64,000 nt of DNA from Eledone cirrhosa (GCA_964016885.1 OZ024743.1:340353907-340417906), one strand, 5' to 3'. Numbered from the stretch's first letter, positions 48,201-60,520 are shown. Numbers and translations: made by a program. The notes: generated from the letters alone by a model not told the origin.

Positions 48201-48780
48201 CTAGACTTAACCACCAGACGACGAACTTTAGACATGCTGATAACTGGCAAGCTACGTATGGTCACTCAACGATGCAACAGGAATTTCTCCATTCAATGGA
48301 AAATTCTTATCAAATCGAGGTCATACGGGAATGGAGCAGTGCCCTGTAAGTTGTGTATTGATTAAAGAGAAAGTATCTTGCAGAGGCTACGTAAAAGTAC
48401 TTGCCTTAACGCAAAATTTGATTTTTTAATCGTTGCCTCCATGCTGTGAAGTTTGTATTACGCAATTGGTAGGACCCAGGATAACCAGAAGTTTAATCCA
48501 GACCGAACTATTAAAAGACAAGCAATCGTTCTTCAAAAGTTGTCCCTCCTATAATAATATAATCGAGCTGTATCCCTTGTTATACAACTACCGACATCTG
48601 CCGTGCAGAATCCAGCTAGCCATAAATAATTCCGTTCACACTATAATAATACACGAGATGAAGAATCCTTCGAGTGAAACACGTGTTCTCAGTTATTGTT
48701 TGCTAATTTGTAGTTGAACTCTCTCTCTCCCCCCCCTCTCTCTCTCTCTCTCTCTTTATATATATATATTTATATATAAG
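48201..48780. other. Non-coding DNA, ends in (TC)n/(AT)n
   Basis: No certain feature. The 94-codon plus-strand frame (48433-48717) has no family resemblance I can name. Confidence 0.5.
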
Positions 48781-48789
48781 TATTTATAT

Positions 48790-48966
48790 ATAAGTATTGA
48801 AGTTTCCGTTGAAAATTGAAAAAGTCATAGGAGTGAAGAATGCTCTATGTAAGTACCAGAGCAAAATTTAATGTATAATAAACAATACAATATAATTACC
48901 TCATTACCAGAGGTTTCCCGAATGAGACGAATACGAAAAACGTCCTCATTCGTTTGTCGGACAAGG

Positions 48967-48971
<5 letters not shown>
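48790..48971 (-). repeat. Family M repeat, copy 2
   Basis: Close to 45085-45280, followed directly by (AT)n (48972-49038). Confidence 0.85.
48895..48970 (-). ncRNA. Hammerhead ribozyme, family M, decayed copy
   Basis: GAAA and stem III CC/GG are intact, but the core is CCGACAA (U4 and G8 changed), so it is probably inactive. Confidence 0.65.
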
Positions 48972-49043
<72 letters not shown>

Positions 49044-49165
49044 TATTGAAGTTTGCTTGAAGCATTGTGGAATAATAAGTAAATATCTTTAAGTCGTTTG
49101 GAAGCCTCGACAATGCAAATGGGTAAATCTCCGGGTAACAAGATCCGGTGGTGGAAAGAGAGATG

Positions 49166-49777
49166 TAAGTGGGTGTACGTTGAGATGCGTGGTGTGTATA
49201 AGATGTGTAGAAGATTGAAGGAAAGAGTATAAAGGATAAAATAAAAATAACAACACGAGAGAGTGTTACCTTGAGAGAGATTTAATACTCCCTATATATT
49301 TCGGATTCATATCCATCAACTGGGGTTTTTTTCCGGGGTGGGGGAAAGGTTGTCTGTTGGACAGGTGCGAAACGCGTCCTCCGCTGTTTGTTGTTTTGAA
49401 TATCTGAGGTATTCGGCAGAGCGCGCGTGCGCGTGAAATGGGGTCGGTCGGGCAGAGGTCAGCGGCCGAATGAGGGAGTGGGGTGGCGCTAGCTGTCAGT
49501 CCATTCTCTACCTGTTTGTTAAATGTTACTGTGTGTGTGTGTGTGTGCGTGTGTTGTTGTCTCGCTTGAGTGTGTGTGTGTGTGTGTGCGTGTGTTGTTG
49601 CCTTGTTCCTCTGTATTGGCAGTGTAGTATGTTCGTATGGTGGAATGCTACTGTGTGTGTGTGCGTGTGTGTGTGTAGTTGTCTCGTTTGTGTGTGTGTG
49701 TGTGTGTGTGCGTGTGTTGCTGCATCGTTTGTTAACTTAAACCATCCATCTCATTTCGCTTCTCTCTGATCGGTTGT
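49166..49777. other. PLE 3' non-coding part with (GT)n tracts
   Basis: Between the direct repeat and the stop codon of the PLE. TGTGTGTGTGCG repeats at 49530-49720 are present. Confidence 0.6.
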
Positions 49778-51595
49778 TTATTTGCGTTGCAGGCGTTTGA
49801 TAAAAAGCGCTTCCTTGATACGTAACGTGCCGACGTTTCTTTCAGTCGCTAGAATTGTGACAATGGGCCTTCCGTCTTTGTTTCCGCATTTGTCTATGTG
49901 TTTCCGGAAAGACGAGGCCCTGGTTTTAGTGTGTTCCTTGATCCGGATGTGCAAAGGTCGGATTGTGCTACCTATGTAGTATTGGTTGCACCTGTCACAT
50001 TCTATCTTATACACGACGTATGTGCGTAGGCAACAGTTCGCATGGCGTATCGGGCAGTCTCTGAGGGAGCATGCGTCAGTAGATTTCCCGGGTTTCCTGG
50101 AGAGGCATCTTCGCAGGGAGGGGCCCGAGTGGGCCAGGTGGATGTCGAGGCCCTCCCTCCGTATAGCCTTGCGGATAGCGTTGGTGGTATTCTCGCCCAG
50201 GTGTGGCATTTTAAGGAAGCACTTGCCTTGCGTGCCTCTCTGTCTCTTGTGTCTGGTGTCTCCTATTCTGTCTGTGATCGAGGTAGGGTACCCGTTCGTC
50301 TCCAGCACCCCGAGGAATCGCTTGGTATGAGTGACACCACTCGCAGGATCGCTGCATCTGTTTTTGATTCGCGCGATCTCGTTCGTGATGTATCCTCTTT
50401 TGGCACTGTTAGGGAGGGCGGACTTGTAGTGAACGAACAGGTCCCTGCAGGCTGTTTTTCGGTAGAAGTTGCAGTGGATCCTTCCCTGTTCCGTGATGTT
50501 GATTCGGAAGTCGAGGAGGGCAAGTGACCCGTCTTCGTTGGGGTGTTCAACACTGAAGTCAATGTTCTCGTCCGTGTTGTTGAACGTCTCATAGATTCTG
50601 TTCGCCGTGTCTTGGGAAGATGTGAGGATGAGGATATCGTCCACGTACCTTGAGAAAAAGGCTACGGCGTTGGGGTGTCAGGCGTTGAGTGCCTTGCGTT
50701 CGAGGTTGTCCATGTAAGAGATCGCTAGCACACCTGATAGGCTTGATCCCATGGGCAATCCCGAGGTTTGTTGGTATGTTTGGTCAAGGAATCCGAAGTA
50801 GGTGTTGTCGACGACGATGGATAGGAGTTGGTGGATGTCAGTGGTGGTGAGCCCGAAGCAGTGTAGGTCGGTGGGGTGGGGGTGGGGTGGGGGGGGGGGG
50901 GGGGGGTGCGTGGGTGCTGTTATTTTCTGTGGCGCTATTGATGGCGGTCACCCATTTAAGTTGGTAAGCGGCTCGACAAAAGTTGGCCTCGATGTTGAGT
51001 TTGAGTCTGTCGTCGAGACGTTGTGAGACGATGAACTTGGGTCCGAGGTGTAGGAGTTTCAGCTCGTCGCTCGTGAGAGTGCCGGTTAGGTCGGTGACCA
51101 GGTGCGTCGCATCGTTGAGGTATGGCTCGGTGTTGGTGGATGCGGCGGTGGCGGTTGTTAAGTTGTTGTTTCCCACGTGGTTCTGGTCCGTCTGTTCGTT
51201 AGTGTCGATGTTCTCGTTGTGGCGTTTCGACAAGATCCACTCATATTTTCGCTTGAGCCGTTTTTTCTGGTATTGGACTCTGGAGTGGTAGCACTGGTCG
51301 ATTGCTTTAGTGATTTTGAGGAGCAAGTCCCCGGGTGCTATTGGCAGTCGATGTGTCCGCTCTGAGAGTGTCCGTTTATGGACGTGTAATTGGCGGTTGA
51401 GATGTCTCAGGATCTGTTTAATACACGTGCGATGTATGCGGTTAGTGGTGTTTTGGAAAGCTGGTGTACGTAGGCTTACTGGTAAGCGGATGTTCCTGTT
51501 GGTGTTGGGGATGACATCGTTTGCCAGCGTTGGCCCATTTCTCCGACAGTCTAAACAGTTCCCTTACGGATGCAAACAATTCCTGGCTCAGGTGT
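49778..51595 (-). pseudogene. PLE polyprotein: RT and C-terminal GIY-YIG; one stop and an internal deletion
   Basis: The frame starts near 51595 with CLDCRRNGPT, NDVIPNTNRNIRLP and RTPAFQNTTNRIHRTC, then LHLGPKFIVSQRLDDRL, a conserved PLE N-terminal box. At 50863-50930 the expected first RT motifs are missing and a C/G-rich tract takes their place. The same frame resumes as LHCFGLTTTDIHQLL, TSGLPMGSSLSG, one TGA at 50678-50680, then AFFSRYVDDILIL (catalytic), IDFSVEHPNEDGSLALLDFR, and a GIY-YIG domain YVVYKIECDRCNQYYIGST with IRIKEH, ending at 49778. Apart from one stop and the deletion the reading frame is well kept and GC-rich, indicating a younger copy than the other PLEs. Confidence 0.87.
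50863..50930 (+). repeat. G-rich tract with an 18-G run
   Basis: Eighteen consecutive G at 50889-50906, with further GGGG groups before it. Potential G-quadruplex on the plus strand, located exactly at the deletion inside the PLE. Confidence 0.85.
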
Positions 51596-51732
51596 AAGGA
51601 TAAGAGAGTATTGAAGTTTGCTTGAAGCATTGTGGAATAATAAGTAAATATCTTTAAGTCGTTTGGAAGCCTCGACAATGCAAATGGGTAAATCTCCGGG
51701 TAACAAGATCCGGTGGGGGAGAGAGAGATGTA

Positions 51733-52110
51733 TTTGTAGATAAATCTACCAAAATAAACGGTAGTGTCCAATCCGTATGAAGAACTCAATGTAATCCAAA
51801 TATAGAAGATATTATGAAAAGAGAAAATGCATTCAAAATTTAACGATAAAATCATAGGAAAACAGAGTCAACATAAATTAATAAAAAAATGAAATAAAAA
51901 CAAAGAACAGTTTCCTTATATTAAAAAAAATCATCATTTTACGATCGTTTCTGGAATATATATGTGTATGTTGATATGTATATCATATTAAAGATCTATG
52001 TAAAAAAAATATTACAAATTATCAGAGGAGATATACATACCTTCACTTATATATGCCATCTTCAGAAATGATCATCATTTATATATATATATATATATGA
52101 AAAGAATGAC
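51733..52110 (-). repeat. Family F terminal fragment
   Basis: Matches the start of the 31.56 kb element (TGTAGATAAATCTACCAAAA) and its ribozyme region. No coding part. It adjoins the right direct repeat of the 49-51.7 kb PLE. Confidence 0.8.
51933..52072 (-). ncRNA. Hammerhead ribozyme, family F (perfect stem I)
   Basis: Stem I AUCAUUU/AAAUGAU (7 bp, no G.U), CUGAAGA, extended stem II that starts UGG/CCA, GAAA, CGAUCG, UA. Where the other F copies have a U.G in stem I this one has a Watson-Crick pair. Confidence 0.73.
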
Positions 52111-52555
52111 TTCACTTGTAGTTGGTAATCTACAACAATTACATTTGATAATTTTACAATTTTATAATTTTGATATGTAGATCTAATAAATCTCTTGTTA
52201 ACTTCGATGAAAATCTTTTTTTAAATCCTGGTTAACTTCTGGAGAACTTTGTCGCATTCGTCGGAGGCGATTGTATCAAACAGATCTAAAGTTATAATGT
52301 GTTGGTGTATATATATAGAATTAGGGTGTGTGTCTGGGGAAGTGTTAATGAGGTGTAAAGTATATGTCATCTTTTGATGAAAATAAAAAGAAAGACAAAG
52401 AGAAGAAAATCTAGATGATTGATTGATATCGGAGTTGGGAGGTGTTGAAGGTGAGGGAGACACTGTGATAGTCAGATTTACTTTGATTTTTATCTTATTC
52501 CTTCACCAAAGTCAATGAGTGTTAGACATTCATTAACTTTGATTTATTATATATA
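52111..52555. other. AT-rich non-coding DNA
   Basis: No feature recognised. Confidence 0.6.
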
Positions 52556-52559
52556 TATA

Positions 52560-52700
52560 TATAATCAACAAAAGATAGTTACTTTAGATCATCTCTATTT
52601 ATTTTATTATACATATTTCGAAGATGCAAGGCTTATGTATAACATAATCCAAAACATTTTCTCGTCAGACAAAATGCATAGGAGATGTAGGATTATTTTG
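52560..52700 (-). repeat. Family E repeat copy, diverged
   Basis: Follows the family E order and carries the ribozyme below. Confidence 0.75.
52600..52676 (-). ncRNA. Hammerhead ribozyme, family E, CUGACGA variant
   Basis: Stem I CAUUUUGU/AUAAAAUA pairs at seven of eight positions (one G.U), core CUGACGA, stem II closing GAA/UUC, GAAA, stem III within UAUGUAUA, then UA. Confidence 0.7.
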
Positions 52701-52784
52701 ATATACTGGCGATCAAACAGCTGGGAAGATCAGTGACAACCAAGCATATATATATAAGCGGGAAAGAAGTACGTGGAGAATTTA

Positions 52785-53065
52785 TATCAGCTGAATATAC
52801 GATAATTTATTATAATAAACTGTACATAAGGCTATGTATCATAGTTCCTTAAAACATTTTTCAAACAAGGATATGTACAAAATCCTAATGTGTCAAAAAT
52901 AATAACATGTCGAGCAAATTATTCATTAAAGTATTACACCAAATATTGATTTACAATTGTTTCATCCTCATTGGGACTTATCAAAATCAACCATTTTATG
53001 AACAATTACCTCAACACATTCATCTCCTCAAACACACCAAAAAGACACGGTGAAAACTTTGTTTT
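52785..53065 (-). repeat. Family K repeat, copy 2
   Basis: Collinear with 4870-5110. Confidence 0.7.
52945..52991 (-). ncRNA. Hammerhead-derived fold, family K (core UUGAUAA)
   Basis: Stem I GUUGAUU/AAUCAAU (7 bp, one G.U), stem II GUCC/GGAU, GAAA, stem III the palindrome CAAUUG, UA. The core has two changes from CUGANGA, so activity is unlikely although the fold is complete. The UA plus AAUCAAU end is shared with family L. Confidence 0.6.
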
Positions 53066-53330
53066 CATTATTTAAGTATTAAAGGTTACTGGAAAATGAC
53101 TGCTTAAATAATGTAATTTGATACATTAGGATTTCATACACGTGTTTGTTTGAAAAATGTTTTAAGGAAGTATGATGCAAAGGAGTCTTGGCCTTCTTTG
53201 CCTTTCCCTTAGACAACATCGTTGGCGTGGAGAGAAGAGTCTGGTATGCACGGACCGCTGATCTTCCACAAAAAACCTTGCCTCAGAGCGAAACTTTTGA
53301 GGTGCAAATCCGATGGACATTCGTATATAT
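53066..53330. other. Non-coding DNA
   Basis: No feature recognised. Confidence 0.55.
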
Positions 53331-53340
53331 ATATATATAT

Positions 53341-53936
<596 letters not shown>

Positions 53937-54215
53937 TGGATGGACATGGCCGTGTGGTTAAGGCATTCTCTTCGCAATTGTTAAGTCCCGGGTTCGACTC
54001 CATGGCTTGGCTTCTTGGCCAAGTGTCATTTTACATAACTTAGGGTTGACCCAATCATTGTAAGTGAAATTGGGTAGACAGAAACTGTTTTGAAGTTAGT
54101 ATGATGGACTGTACCTGTAATTCAAAGATTAAGCCTTGTCACACACCGCATCATGCTTAATCTTGATGAGCATTTCGTTATGAGTACAGGTCTCTGTTGA
54201 ACTCTCAGTTAATTA
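53937..54215 (+). mobile_element. tRNA-derived SINE, second family
   Basis: A-box-like TGGCCGTGTGGTTAAGGC and B box GGGTTCGACTCC are well preserved, followed by a body with GACCCAATCATTGTAAGTGA. Head quality suggests pol III promoter function in the source element. Confidence 0.85.
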
Positions 54216-55070
54216 CATATTCATTTCAGAGTTGGCCATTCTGTTGATCGAAAAACTGGAACATTCATCGTTGAAACTGACGGATCTCCCTTCCTTTCTT
54301 CCTTCCTTCTTAGATAATAAAAAAAAAAAAAATAGAAATCGGTTTTAGCTTCTAATTTGGAAAGTACGTGAAAACGTGAAACTAAATAAAGTACCACCGA
54401 AAGTAATAACAGAAAAAGATAGGCTTGAGAATTATTTTGCTGCGTCTTCAAGTTGATAGAAAAAGAACTAATAGTGTTTAACACAACGAAAGTCATGGCG
54501 AAAATAGATGAAGGAATATGAAAAAAAACAACAACAAATAAATACAAGATACAAAACAAAAACAAACAAAAAGAAAACGAAAACCAGGATATTCGACAGT
54601 AAAAAATAAAGCAAGATATTCCTATGAAACCATGCGTTGATATTGTCTTTTACATCTACTTTATTTCATTGCTTCTTCTTTTACTGACGAGTTTTGATTA
54701 AAATCGGGTTAAAGAGCAATTTATTTTCACTGCCTCCAACTTAGCATCGCCAATAACCACTTAGAGGGAGACACGAGTATCACAACAATCCATTTCTATT
54801 GCTTTTTTAAATTAGGGCACTAGTGATTTTTAGTGTAAACAATTCAATATCTACTTTTATCAGTAGTGTAATTGATGCTTGCCAATGATGGTGGTGAATA
54901 TTTAATATTTATCGGTAGTGTAATATGATGTATGGCTGACAATGCTGACATTTATTTTACCAATAAACTCATTTAGAAAGGCACGGATGCTACATCAAAC
55001 ACTTTCCCACCTCATAAATAACACAGGGATGCTGAAGCATATGTGGATAATTATTTTTACTTGCCGTATA
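54216..55070. other. AT-rich non-coding DNA
   Basis: Nothing recognised. Confidence 0.6.
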
Positions 55071-55381
55071 TATATATAACAATATATATATATATATATA
55101 TGTATGTAAATATATATATACACACACACGCACACACACACATATATATATGTGTGTGTGTATATATATATATATATTTGAATATATATACATGTATATA
55201 TAAATATATATATATTCATATATATATGTATATATTTGCAAAAGGCTAACAAAAATAACAAAGCAAACGACACACAAACACACACGCATACACACACACA
55301 CATATACACACACAGACACACACACACACACACACAGACACACACACACACACACACCACACACACACACTCACACACACA
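55071..55381. repeat. (TA)n and (CA)n microsatellite cluster
   Basis: Alternating TA, CA and GT runs. Long frames here are shadows. Confidence 0.95.
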
Positions 55382-56150
55382 AATTTAAACTATAATAAAG
55401 GAAGGTCTGCGGGACTGCGTACGGTTTATTTCTTTTAATCCAGTTAGTAAATAAGTTGGATTACTTTGAATAAATAATGAATGAATATTACATAATTTAT
55501 CTACTAAATTTCGTAAACATAAATAATTTCGTAAAAATAAATAATTTAAAATTGACTTCTTTCCAAAGTTGCACTTCCGGTATATTGTCGCCACCACCAC
55601 CACTTCAACTACCATATATATATATATAGATCGAGAGAGTGTGTGATGAGAGAGATAGAGAGATTATGATTTGCGACACGCTGACGCGTATGAGTGTGCA
55701 CATACATACATCTATATGTATGAGTATATAACTATTATGAGTATATAACTATAATCGCGCAAACAAACTTATAAAAATACACCCTCACGGACATAATTCA
55801 CACAAATACACATATATTCACACATACATTTACACAAACACACACATAGTCATGATAACAGCGTTCGGTGGAATTGGAAATGGGAGGGTAAAACAAGTAT
55901 AACGTTTTATTTATTTATTAAATCATTTAATATAACTAACAGAAAAACTACCCTCGGGTGGTTTTCTGTTAACATGTGTAGTGTGTATATTGATATTATA
56001 CGCAAGTATATATACATGTAGATATGATATGTCAAATAAAATCATAATTGACAATATACACAGAAATTGAACGAAGACTGTGTTACACTGTCTTCTGTAA
56101 TCAGTAACGTAATCATGGTAAAATAATTATTGTGGGTAAAATGATTATTT
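55382..56150. other. Non-coding DNA with short CA/TA runs
   Basis: A small inverted repeat (AACAGAAAACTACCCTCGGG and its near complement) lies around 55937-55972. Otherwise nothing is recognised. Confidence 0.55.
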
Positions 56151-56154
56151 TGGG

Positions 56155-56338
56155 TATAATTGTTTCTACTTTTGGCACAAGGCCAGTAATTACCCAGTAC
56201 ATTACTGGTACTTTATTTTATCGACCCCGTAAGGATGAAAGGCAAAGTTAGCCTCGGCGGGATTTGAACTCAGAATGGCAAGGGCCGTAACTCTATACGT
56301 CAAAGCATGGCGTCCGACCCTCTACCGATACTGCCAAT
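56155..56338 (-). mobile_element. tRNA-derived SINE (octopus-type tail), well preserved
   Basis: Full-length match to 29956-30140 on the opposite strand, with GGATTTGAACTCAGAATGGC (B box side) and CGACCCTCTACCGATACTGC (A box side). Confidence 0.87.
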
Positions 56339-56660
56339 CCAAATGGTGGGTAAAATGATTATTGTAGGTAAAATGGTGGGCAAAATGATTATTGTGGATA
56401 AAGTGGTAGGTAAAAAATTATTGTGGGTAAAATGGTGGGTAAAATAATTAAAGTGGGTAAAATGGTGGGTACAATGATTGTTGTGGGTAAAGTTGTGGGT
56501 AAAATGATTATTGTGGGTAGTGGTAGGTAAAATAATTAGTGTGGGTAAAATGGTAGGTAAAATGATTATTGTGGGTAAGGGTAGGTAAAATAATAATATT
56601 GGGTAGAATTTGGGTAAAATAATGATAGTGTGTAAAATGGTAGGTAAAGTGGTGGGTAAA
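56339..56660 (+). repeat. Minisatellite of GGTAAAATGATTATTGTGG-like units
   Basis: Irregular units of about 17-35 bp built from GTGGGTAAAATG and ATTATT. It begins exactly at the head end of the SINE. Confidence 0.88.
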
Positions 56661-56960
56661 ATCAAGAAAGAAGGAAAGAGGGTAGGAAGTGGAGTAAAGG
56701 GGGATAGGGAAAGAATGGGTTGGAAGAGGCAGAAGTGGAAGAAGGGGAGGAAAAACATCAAGGGAAGGATGGAAAAGAGGAGGGAAGACAGCAGGTTAAA
56801 GAAATGGAGAAAGAGAGGTTAAAACATGGGAAAAAGTAGGGAAGATGGGTAAAGAGGGATACGAAGTGTGAAAGTGTGGGAAAGAGGCGGAAAAGGGTGT
56901 AATGAGGGAGAATCAACACCACGAGGTCAACCACAAGGCAATGAGGTCACGTAAAGTGAT
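56661..56960. other. Purine-rich (GGAAAGA) low-complexity DNA
   Basis: Strong A/G strand bias. No gene is seen. Confidence 0.75.
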
Positions 56961-57059
56961 ATGTGTTTCTTTCACAAGAAATTTGAAGCAAAAAATACCA
57001 AGTAACCATGTAACTTCAATAGCTCTTCATTATCGACTCCGGGAGAAACTCAAGGACCA

Positions 57060-57895
57060 ACCACCAATAAACACACTGGACGTCGGCAAACATGATCAAC
57101 TGTCCTGTATGTCTATGATCAGATCTCCAGTCAGTGTCATCCCGGCATCTGCAAACGACCCCCGTTATAGAGAGGGGAGTCAGTGGCAGCTGCCAATGAT
57201 TCTACAATCAAAGCTTACAGATACCGTACTCTCTCCCTCCACAGAGGCTCACAGTAATATACATGGACATTCACCGTCGCTGATGCTCAGACTATCATTG
57301 GAGCAGACTTCCTTCAGGCTCACTCACAGCTGGTCGATAATCAGGGGAGACGACTCGTCAATAGCAGTAAGTATGCCTCTGTTTCACTGGCCACACCTGC
57401 ACGTGTGACTTTTCATATATCAAACGTCTCTGAGACCAAGAATGAGTTCTCGGAATTCCTTTTGAATTACCTGGAATTCATTATCATGACATCTCCCAAT
57501 CCACTAGTGACCACAGAGTAAAGCGCTACATTCCAACTACCAGTTCTCCAGTACACAACCGTGTATGTCGTCTACCACCAGACAAATTTGGCATTGTGAA
57601 GGTTAAATTTGACAATATGGAAGATTTGGGCATCGTTCATCGATCAAACCGTCCCTGGTCTTCACCTCTACACGAAGCGCCAAAACCCAATAGAGCTTGG
57701 CGACCCAGAAGGGATTATCGCCGTCTTAACAAAAGTACCTCACCCTACTGTTACTCCATTCAGCATATAGAAGGCTTCTCGGTTCAGTTAGCAGGGTGCT
57801 CGATTTTCTCAAAAATCTACCTCAACCGAGGTTATCATCAATTACCTGTACTATATGATAACATGCAAATACAATTTAATACAAAAAAAAAAGGA
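57060..57895 (+). pseudogene. Ty3/Gypsy pol fragment: protease end to early RT
   Basis: VSVIPASANDPRYREGSQWQ follows a damaged protease DTG region. After a shift come YTWTFTVAD, IIGADFL, then HISNVSETKNEFSEFLL, and from about 57596 KVKFDNMEDLGIVHRSNRPW, SSPLHEAPKPNRAWRP, DYRRLN, and LAGCSIFSKIYLNRGYHQLP, where the motif-A Asp is replaced by Tyr. It is cut off before the YxDD box. LTRs are not visible nearby. Confidence 0.82.
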
Positions 57896-58020
57896 AATTT
57901 AGATTGCGAAGAAAGAATGGAATGTAAAATAAGAAAATATAAAAAAAAAAACGGAAAAAGAAAGATATGGCAAGGGCTCTAGTATATATAACGAAGAATA
58001 ACAAGGATTTTAATCAAAGC

Positions 58021-58102
58021 ATTTAATTGATTTACGACCATTTCGTTAGACTAACAAGAATATTCCATTCCTGTTACAATAACTCCTCAGAATCGATCAA
58101 AT
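58021..58102 (-). ncRNA. Hammerhead ribozyme, family L (intact core)
   Basis: Stem I AUUUGAUCGAUU/AAUCAAUUAAAU pairs at eleven of twelve positions. Core CUGAGGA. Stem II is long, closing GUUA/UAAC with an inner 10-bp helix. GAAA. Stem III (UGGUCG) is weak. UA. Confidence 0.7.
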
Positions 58103-58164
58103 ACAAATAAATATATACCTTACTTATTCTAAAATTCTAGTGAGAAAAATTTTAGAACATGCAA

Positions 58165-58247
58165 GATTTGACCCATTCTGAGGAGGTATTCTGACAGGAA
58201 TGGAATATTCTTGTTAGTCTAACGAAACGATTGTAAATCAATTAAAT
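58165..58247 (+). ncRNA. Hammerhead ribozyme, family L, second arm
   Basis: CTGAGGA at 58178-58184 and GAAA at 58224-58227 are intact. Stem III CGAUUG pairs with itself through G.U. UA. Stem I pairs at nine of twelve positions. Confidence 0.65.
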
Positions 58248-58439
58248 GCTTTCATTAAAATACTTGTTAATCTAGGCTTTATATATATATATGCTCTGTG
58301 AGATTGTAACATTACAGTGATTGGAAATTTACTTATTGGATTAAACTATTTCTTACCTATCTTGTTGTGAACTATAAAAATCATCATTAAACATTTTTCT
58401 TTGCTTTTATGTGGTTGCATCATCAACTCATTTAAACTT

Positions 58440-58489
<50 letters not shown>

Positions 58490-58493
<4 letters not shown>

Positions 58494-58957
58494 ATACTTT
58501 GGGAGAGTCATGTTGCCAATAAGAAACACACGCAGTAGTTGCTTTCACTTCAATTTATTATAAATTAAATTTATAAATTTAGGAATTTATGAATTTCCGG
58601 TTGGTTGGTTGGTACAACCAGACGATTGTTCATATATTCTCAAAGTTCTTTCGTCACACATTCTGTGACCTCTTCAGTGACTGGAGATTCTTTTCTTTGT
58701 TTTTGTGCCTCTCCTTTGTTCTGTCCTACGCCAATATATAACTTTGACCATATATGAACAATCGTCTGGTTGTGGAACCAACCAACCAACCGGAAATTTA
58801 TAAATTCCTAAATTTATAAATTTAATTTATAATAAATTGAAGTGAAAGCATGTGGCGCGTGTGTTTCTTATTTGCAACATGATCCTCCCAAAGTATAACA
58901 ATATCGGTTTCAACACACGTTTTCAGATAAAGAATCTTGCTAAACAAATTCAGAAAT
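58490..58957. repeat. Family C-related foldback
   Basis: Arms from GTTATACTTTGGGAGAGTCA and its complement meet near 58710. The left arm has a hammerhead-like core at 58649-58677 (-): CUGAAGA, extra G, GUCACA/UGUGAC hairpin, GAAA. Confidence 0.8.
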
Positions 58958-58958
58958 G

Positions 58959-59034
<76 letters not shown>

Positions 59035-59332
59035 AAAAAAAGTATGACCCCTAAAATAAAGTTTTTTCGTAATCTTTCCTTGTTCTGATTATTTAAGTTT
59101 TATTATTGATGTTATTGTTTTGGTTTAACACCGCTCTTCTATAAAAGCCATGCCTTGCGTATTATTTTCATATCCACTTGCTCTGATGTGTTGACTGGTT
59201 GTAAACAACGTATTGGAGATCAAATAACGCAGCATCAAGCGATTAGCGAACTCTAGATCAACGAAACAATTTTCAGCAATTTGAATAAAGCCCTTACTGT
59301 ACAGCCAACCATGTTACTCTTCTTTCTTTAAC

Positions 59333-59407
<75 letters not shown>

Positions 59408-59501
59408 CCCATTGCAGAAACTAATTAGTTGGAGTGAAAATTTAAGTAAGTAAGTTAATTTTTTTTTAAAAATAAAAAATAAAAAATGTTCTTATTTTAC
59501 G

Positions 59502-59555
<54 letters not shown>

Positions 59556-59570
59556 TAACATAAAAACAGG
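58958..59570. repeat. (AT)n tracts with a family A scrap
   Basis: AT runs at 58960-59031, 59335-59403 and 59508-59550. The piece at 59405-59510 is the end of family A (GAAACTAATTAGTTGGAGTG) without the CUGAUGA half. Confidence 0.85.
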
Positions 59571-59579
59571 TAGAATTCC

Positions 59580-59795
59580 CAAAACTAATCAGATCAGAGC
59601 AAACAGCACGGACACTCTATCTCAAAATTATTTTTGAAAAGCATTTAGAAATGCGCAACCGGTAAAAACTTAAAAACTTAAAACCACAACTGAATACTAA
59701 CCCATACAATTATTAATACTCTTTTATTCCTAATTAAACCATTTTTCAACTGTGAACAATTTGTCAGCATTTTCTATTCCGTTTACCAATATATA
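59580..59795 (+). repeat. Copy of the 6.2-6.4 kb foldback arm
   Basis: Nearly identical to 6190-6395, present as one arm only. Confidence 0.9.
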
Positions 59796-60108
59796 AATAA
59801 TATATATATATATATTATTTATATATATATATATATATGGTATATAGATATATATATGATATATAAATATATATATATATATATATGATATATATATGTA
59901 TAATATTTAGATTTATATATATAATATATATGTATAATATTTATATATATATATATATAGATATATGTATAATATTTATATATATATAATATATATATAT
60001 ATATATTTGTATAATATTTATATATATATAATATATATATATATATGTATAATATTTATATATATATAATATATATATAATATATATATATGTATAATAT
60101 TTATATAA

Positions 60109-60179
<71 letters not shown>

Positions 60180-60180
60180 C
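59796..60180. repeat. AT-rich minisatellite and (AT)n
   Basis: TATAATATTTATATATATA-type units are repeated several times and then merge into (AT)n. Confidence 0.92.
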
Positions 60181-60259
60181 TATTACCCACTCTACTACCC
60201 TAAGTATTGAGTACTCTGGTGCGTTATGGTCCATCTGGTTCCTTTCCACAATTCTTTCG

Positions 60260-60262
<3 letters not shown>
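60181..60262 (+). repeat. Family P half copy
   Basis: Shares CCCACTCTACTACCCTAAGT and the following 60 bp with 20940-21022. The foldback is missing. Confidence 0.85.
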
Positions 60263-60332
<70 letters not shown>

Positions 60333-60439
60333 ATGTATATATCTCTAGGGCGGATAGAATTCCCGAGATCCATGGACGAGTTCTCTCTAGCGGTCTCTGT
60401 CCCTCATTATCTCTGCCATTATCTCTGTCCCTCATTATC

Positions 60440-60517
<78 letters not shown>

Positions 60518-60520
60518 TAT
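60263..60520. repeat. (AT)n tracts
   Basis: AT at 60262-60320 and 60443-60515 around a short GC-richer island. Confidence 0.95.

Larger units (their letters stand above)
49040..51730 (-). mobile_element. Penelope-like element with flanking direct repeats
   Basis: About 125 bp (GAGAGTATTGAAGTTTGCTT onward) occur in direct orientation at 49040-49166 and 51604-51730, enclosing a single PLE on the minus strand. Direct terminal repeats (pseudo-LTRs) are characteristic of PLEs. A motif at 49300-49330 (-), UUGAUGG, hairpin GGAU/AUCC, GAAA, UAUAUA, may be a decayed ribozyme. Confidence 0.8.
57995..58280. repeat. Family L foldback with a ribozyme on each arm
   Basis: Arms about 58005-58110 and 58165-58270 are imperfect reverse complements. 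Confidence 0.8.

Noticed and set aside
48433..48717. 94-codon frame as a host gene
   Set aside because: Adjacent to PLE debris, no motif, no supporting context.
49300..49330. Hammerhead in the PLE 3' region
   Set aside because: The core is UUGAUGG and stem I is not convincing. Mentioned only as a possible relic.
53945..54010. Free-standing tRNA genes at SINE heads (also 4.5, 27.5, 35.0, 43.8 kb)
   Set aside because: A and B boxes are present, but the cloverleaf is eroded and each is joined to a SINE body shared by other copies.
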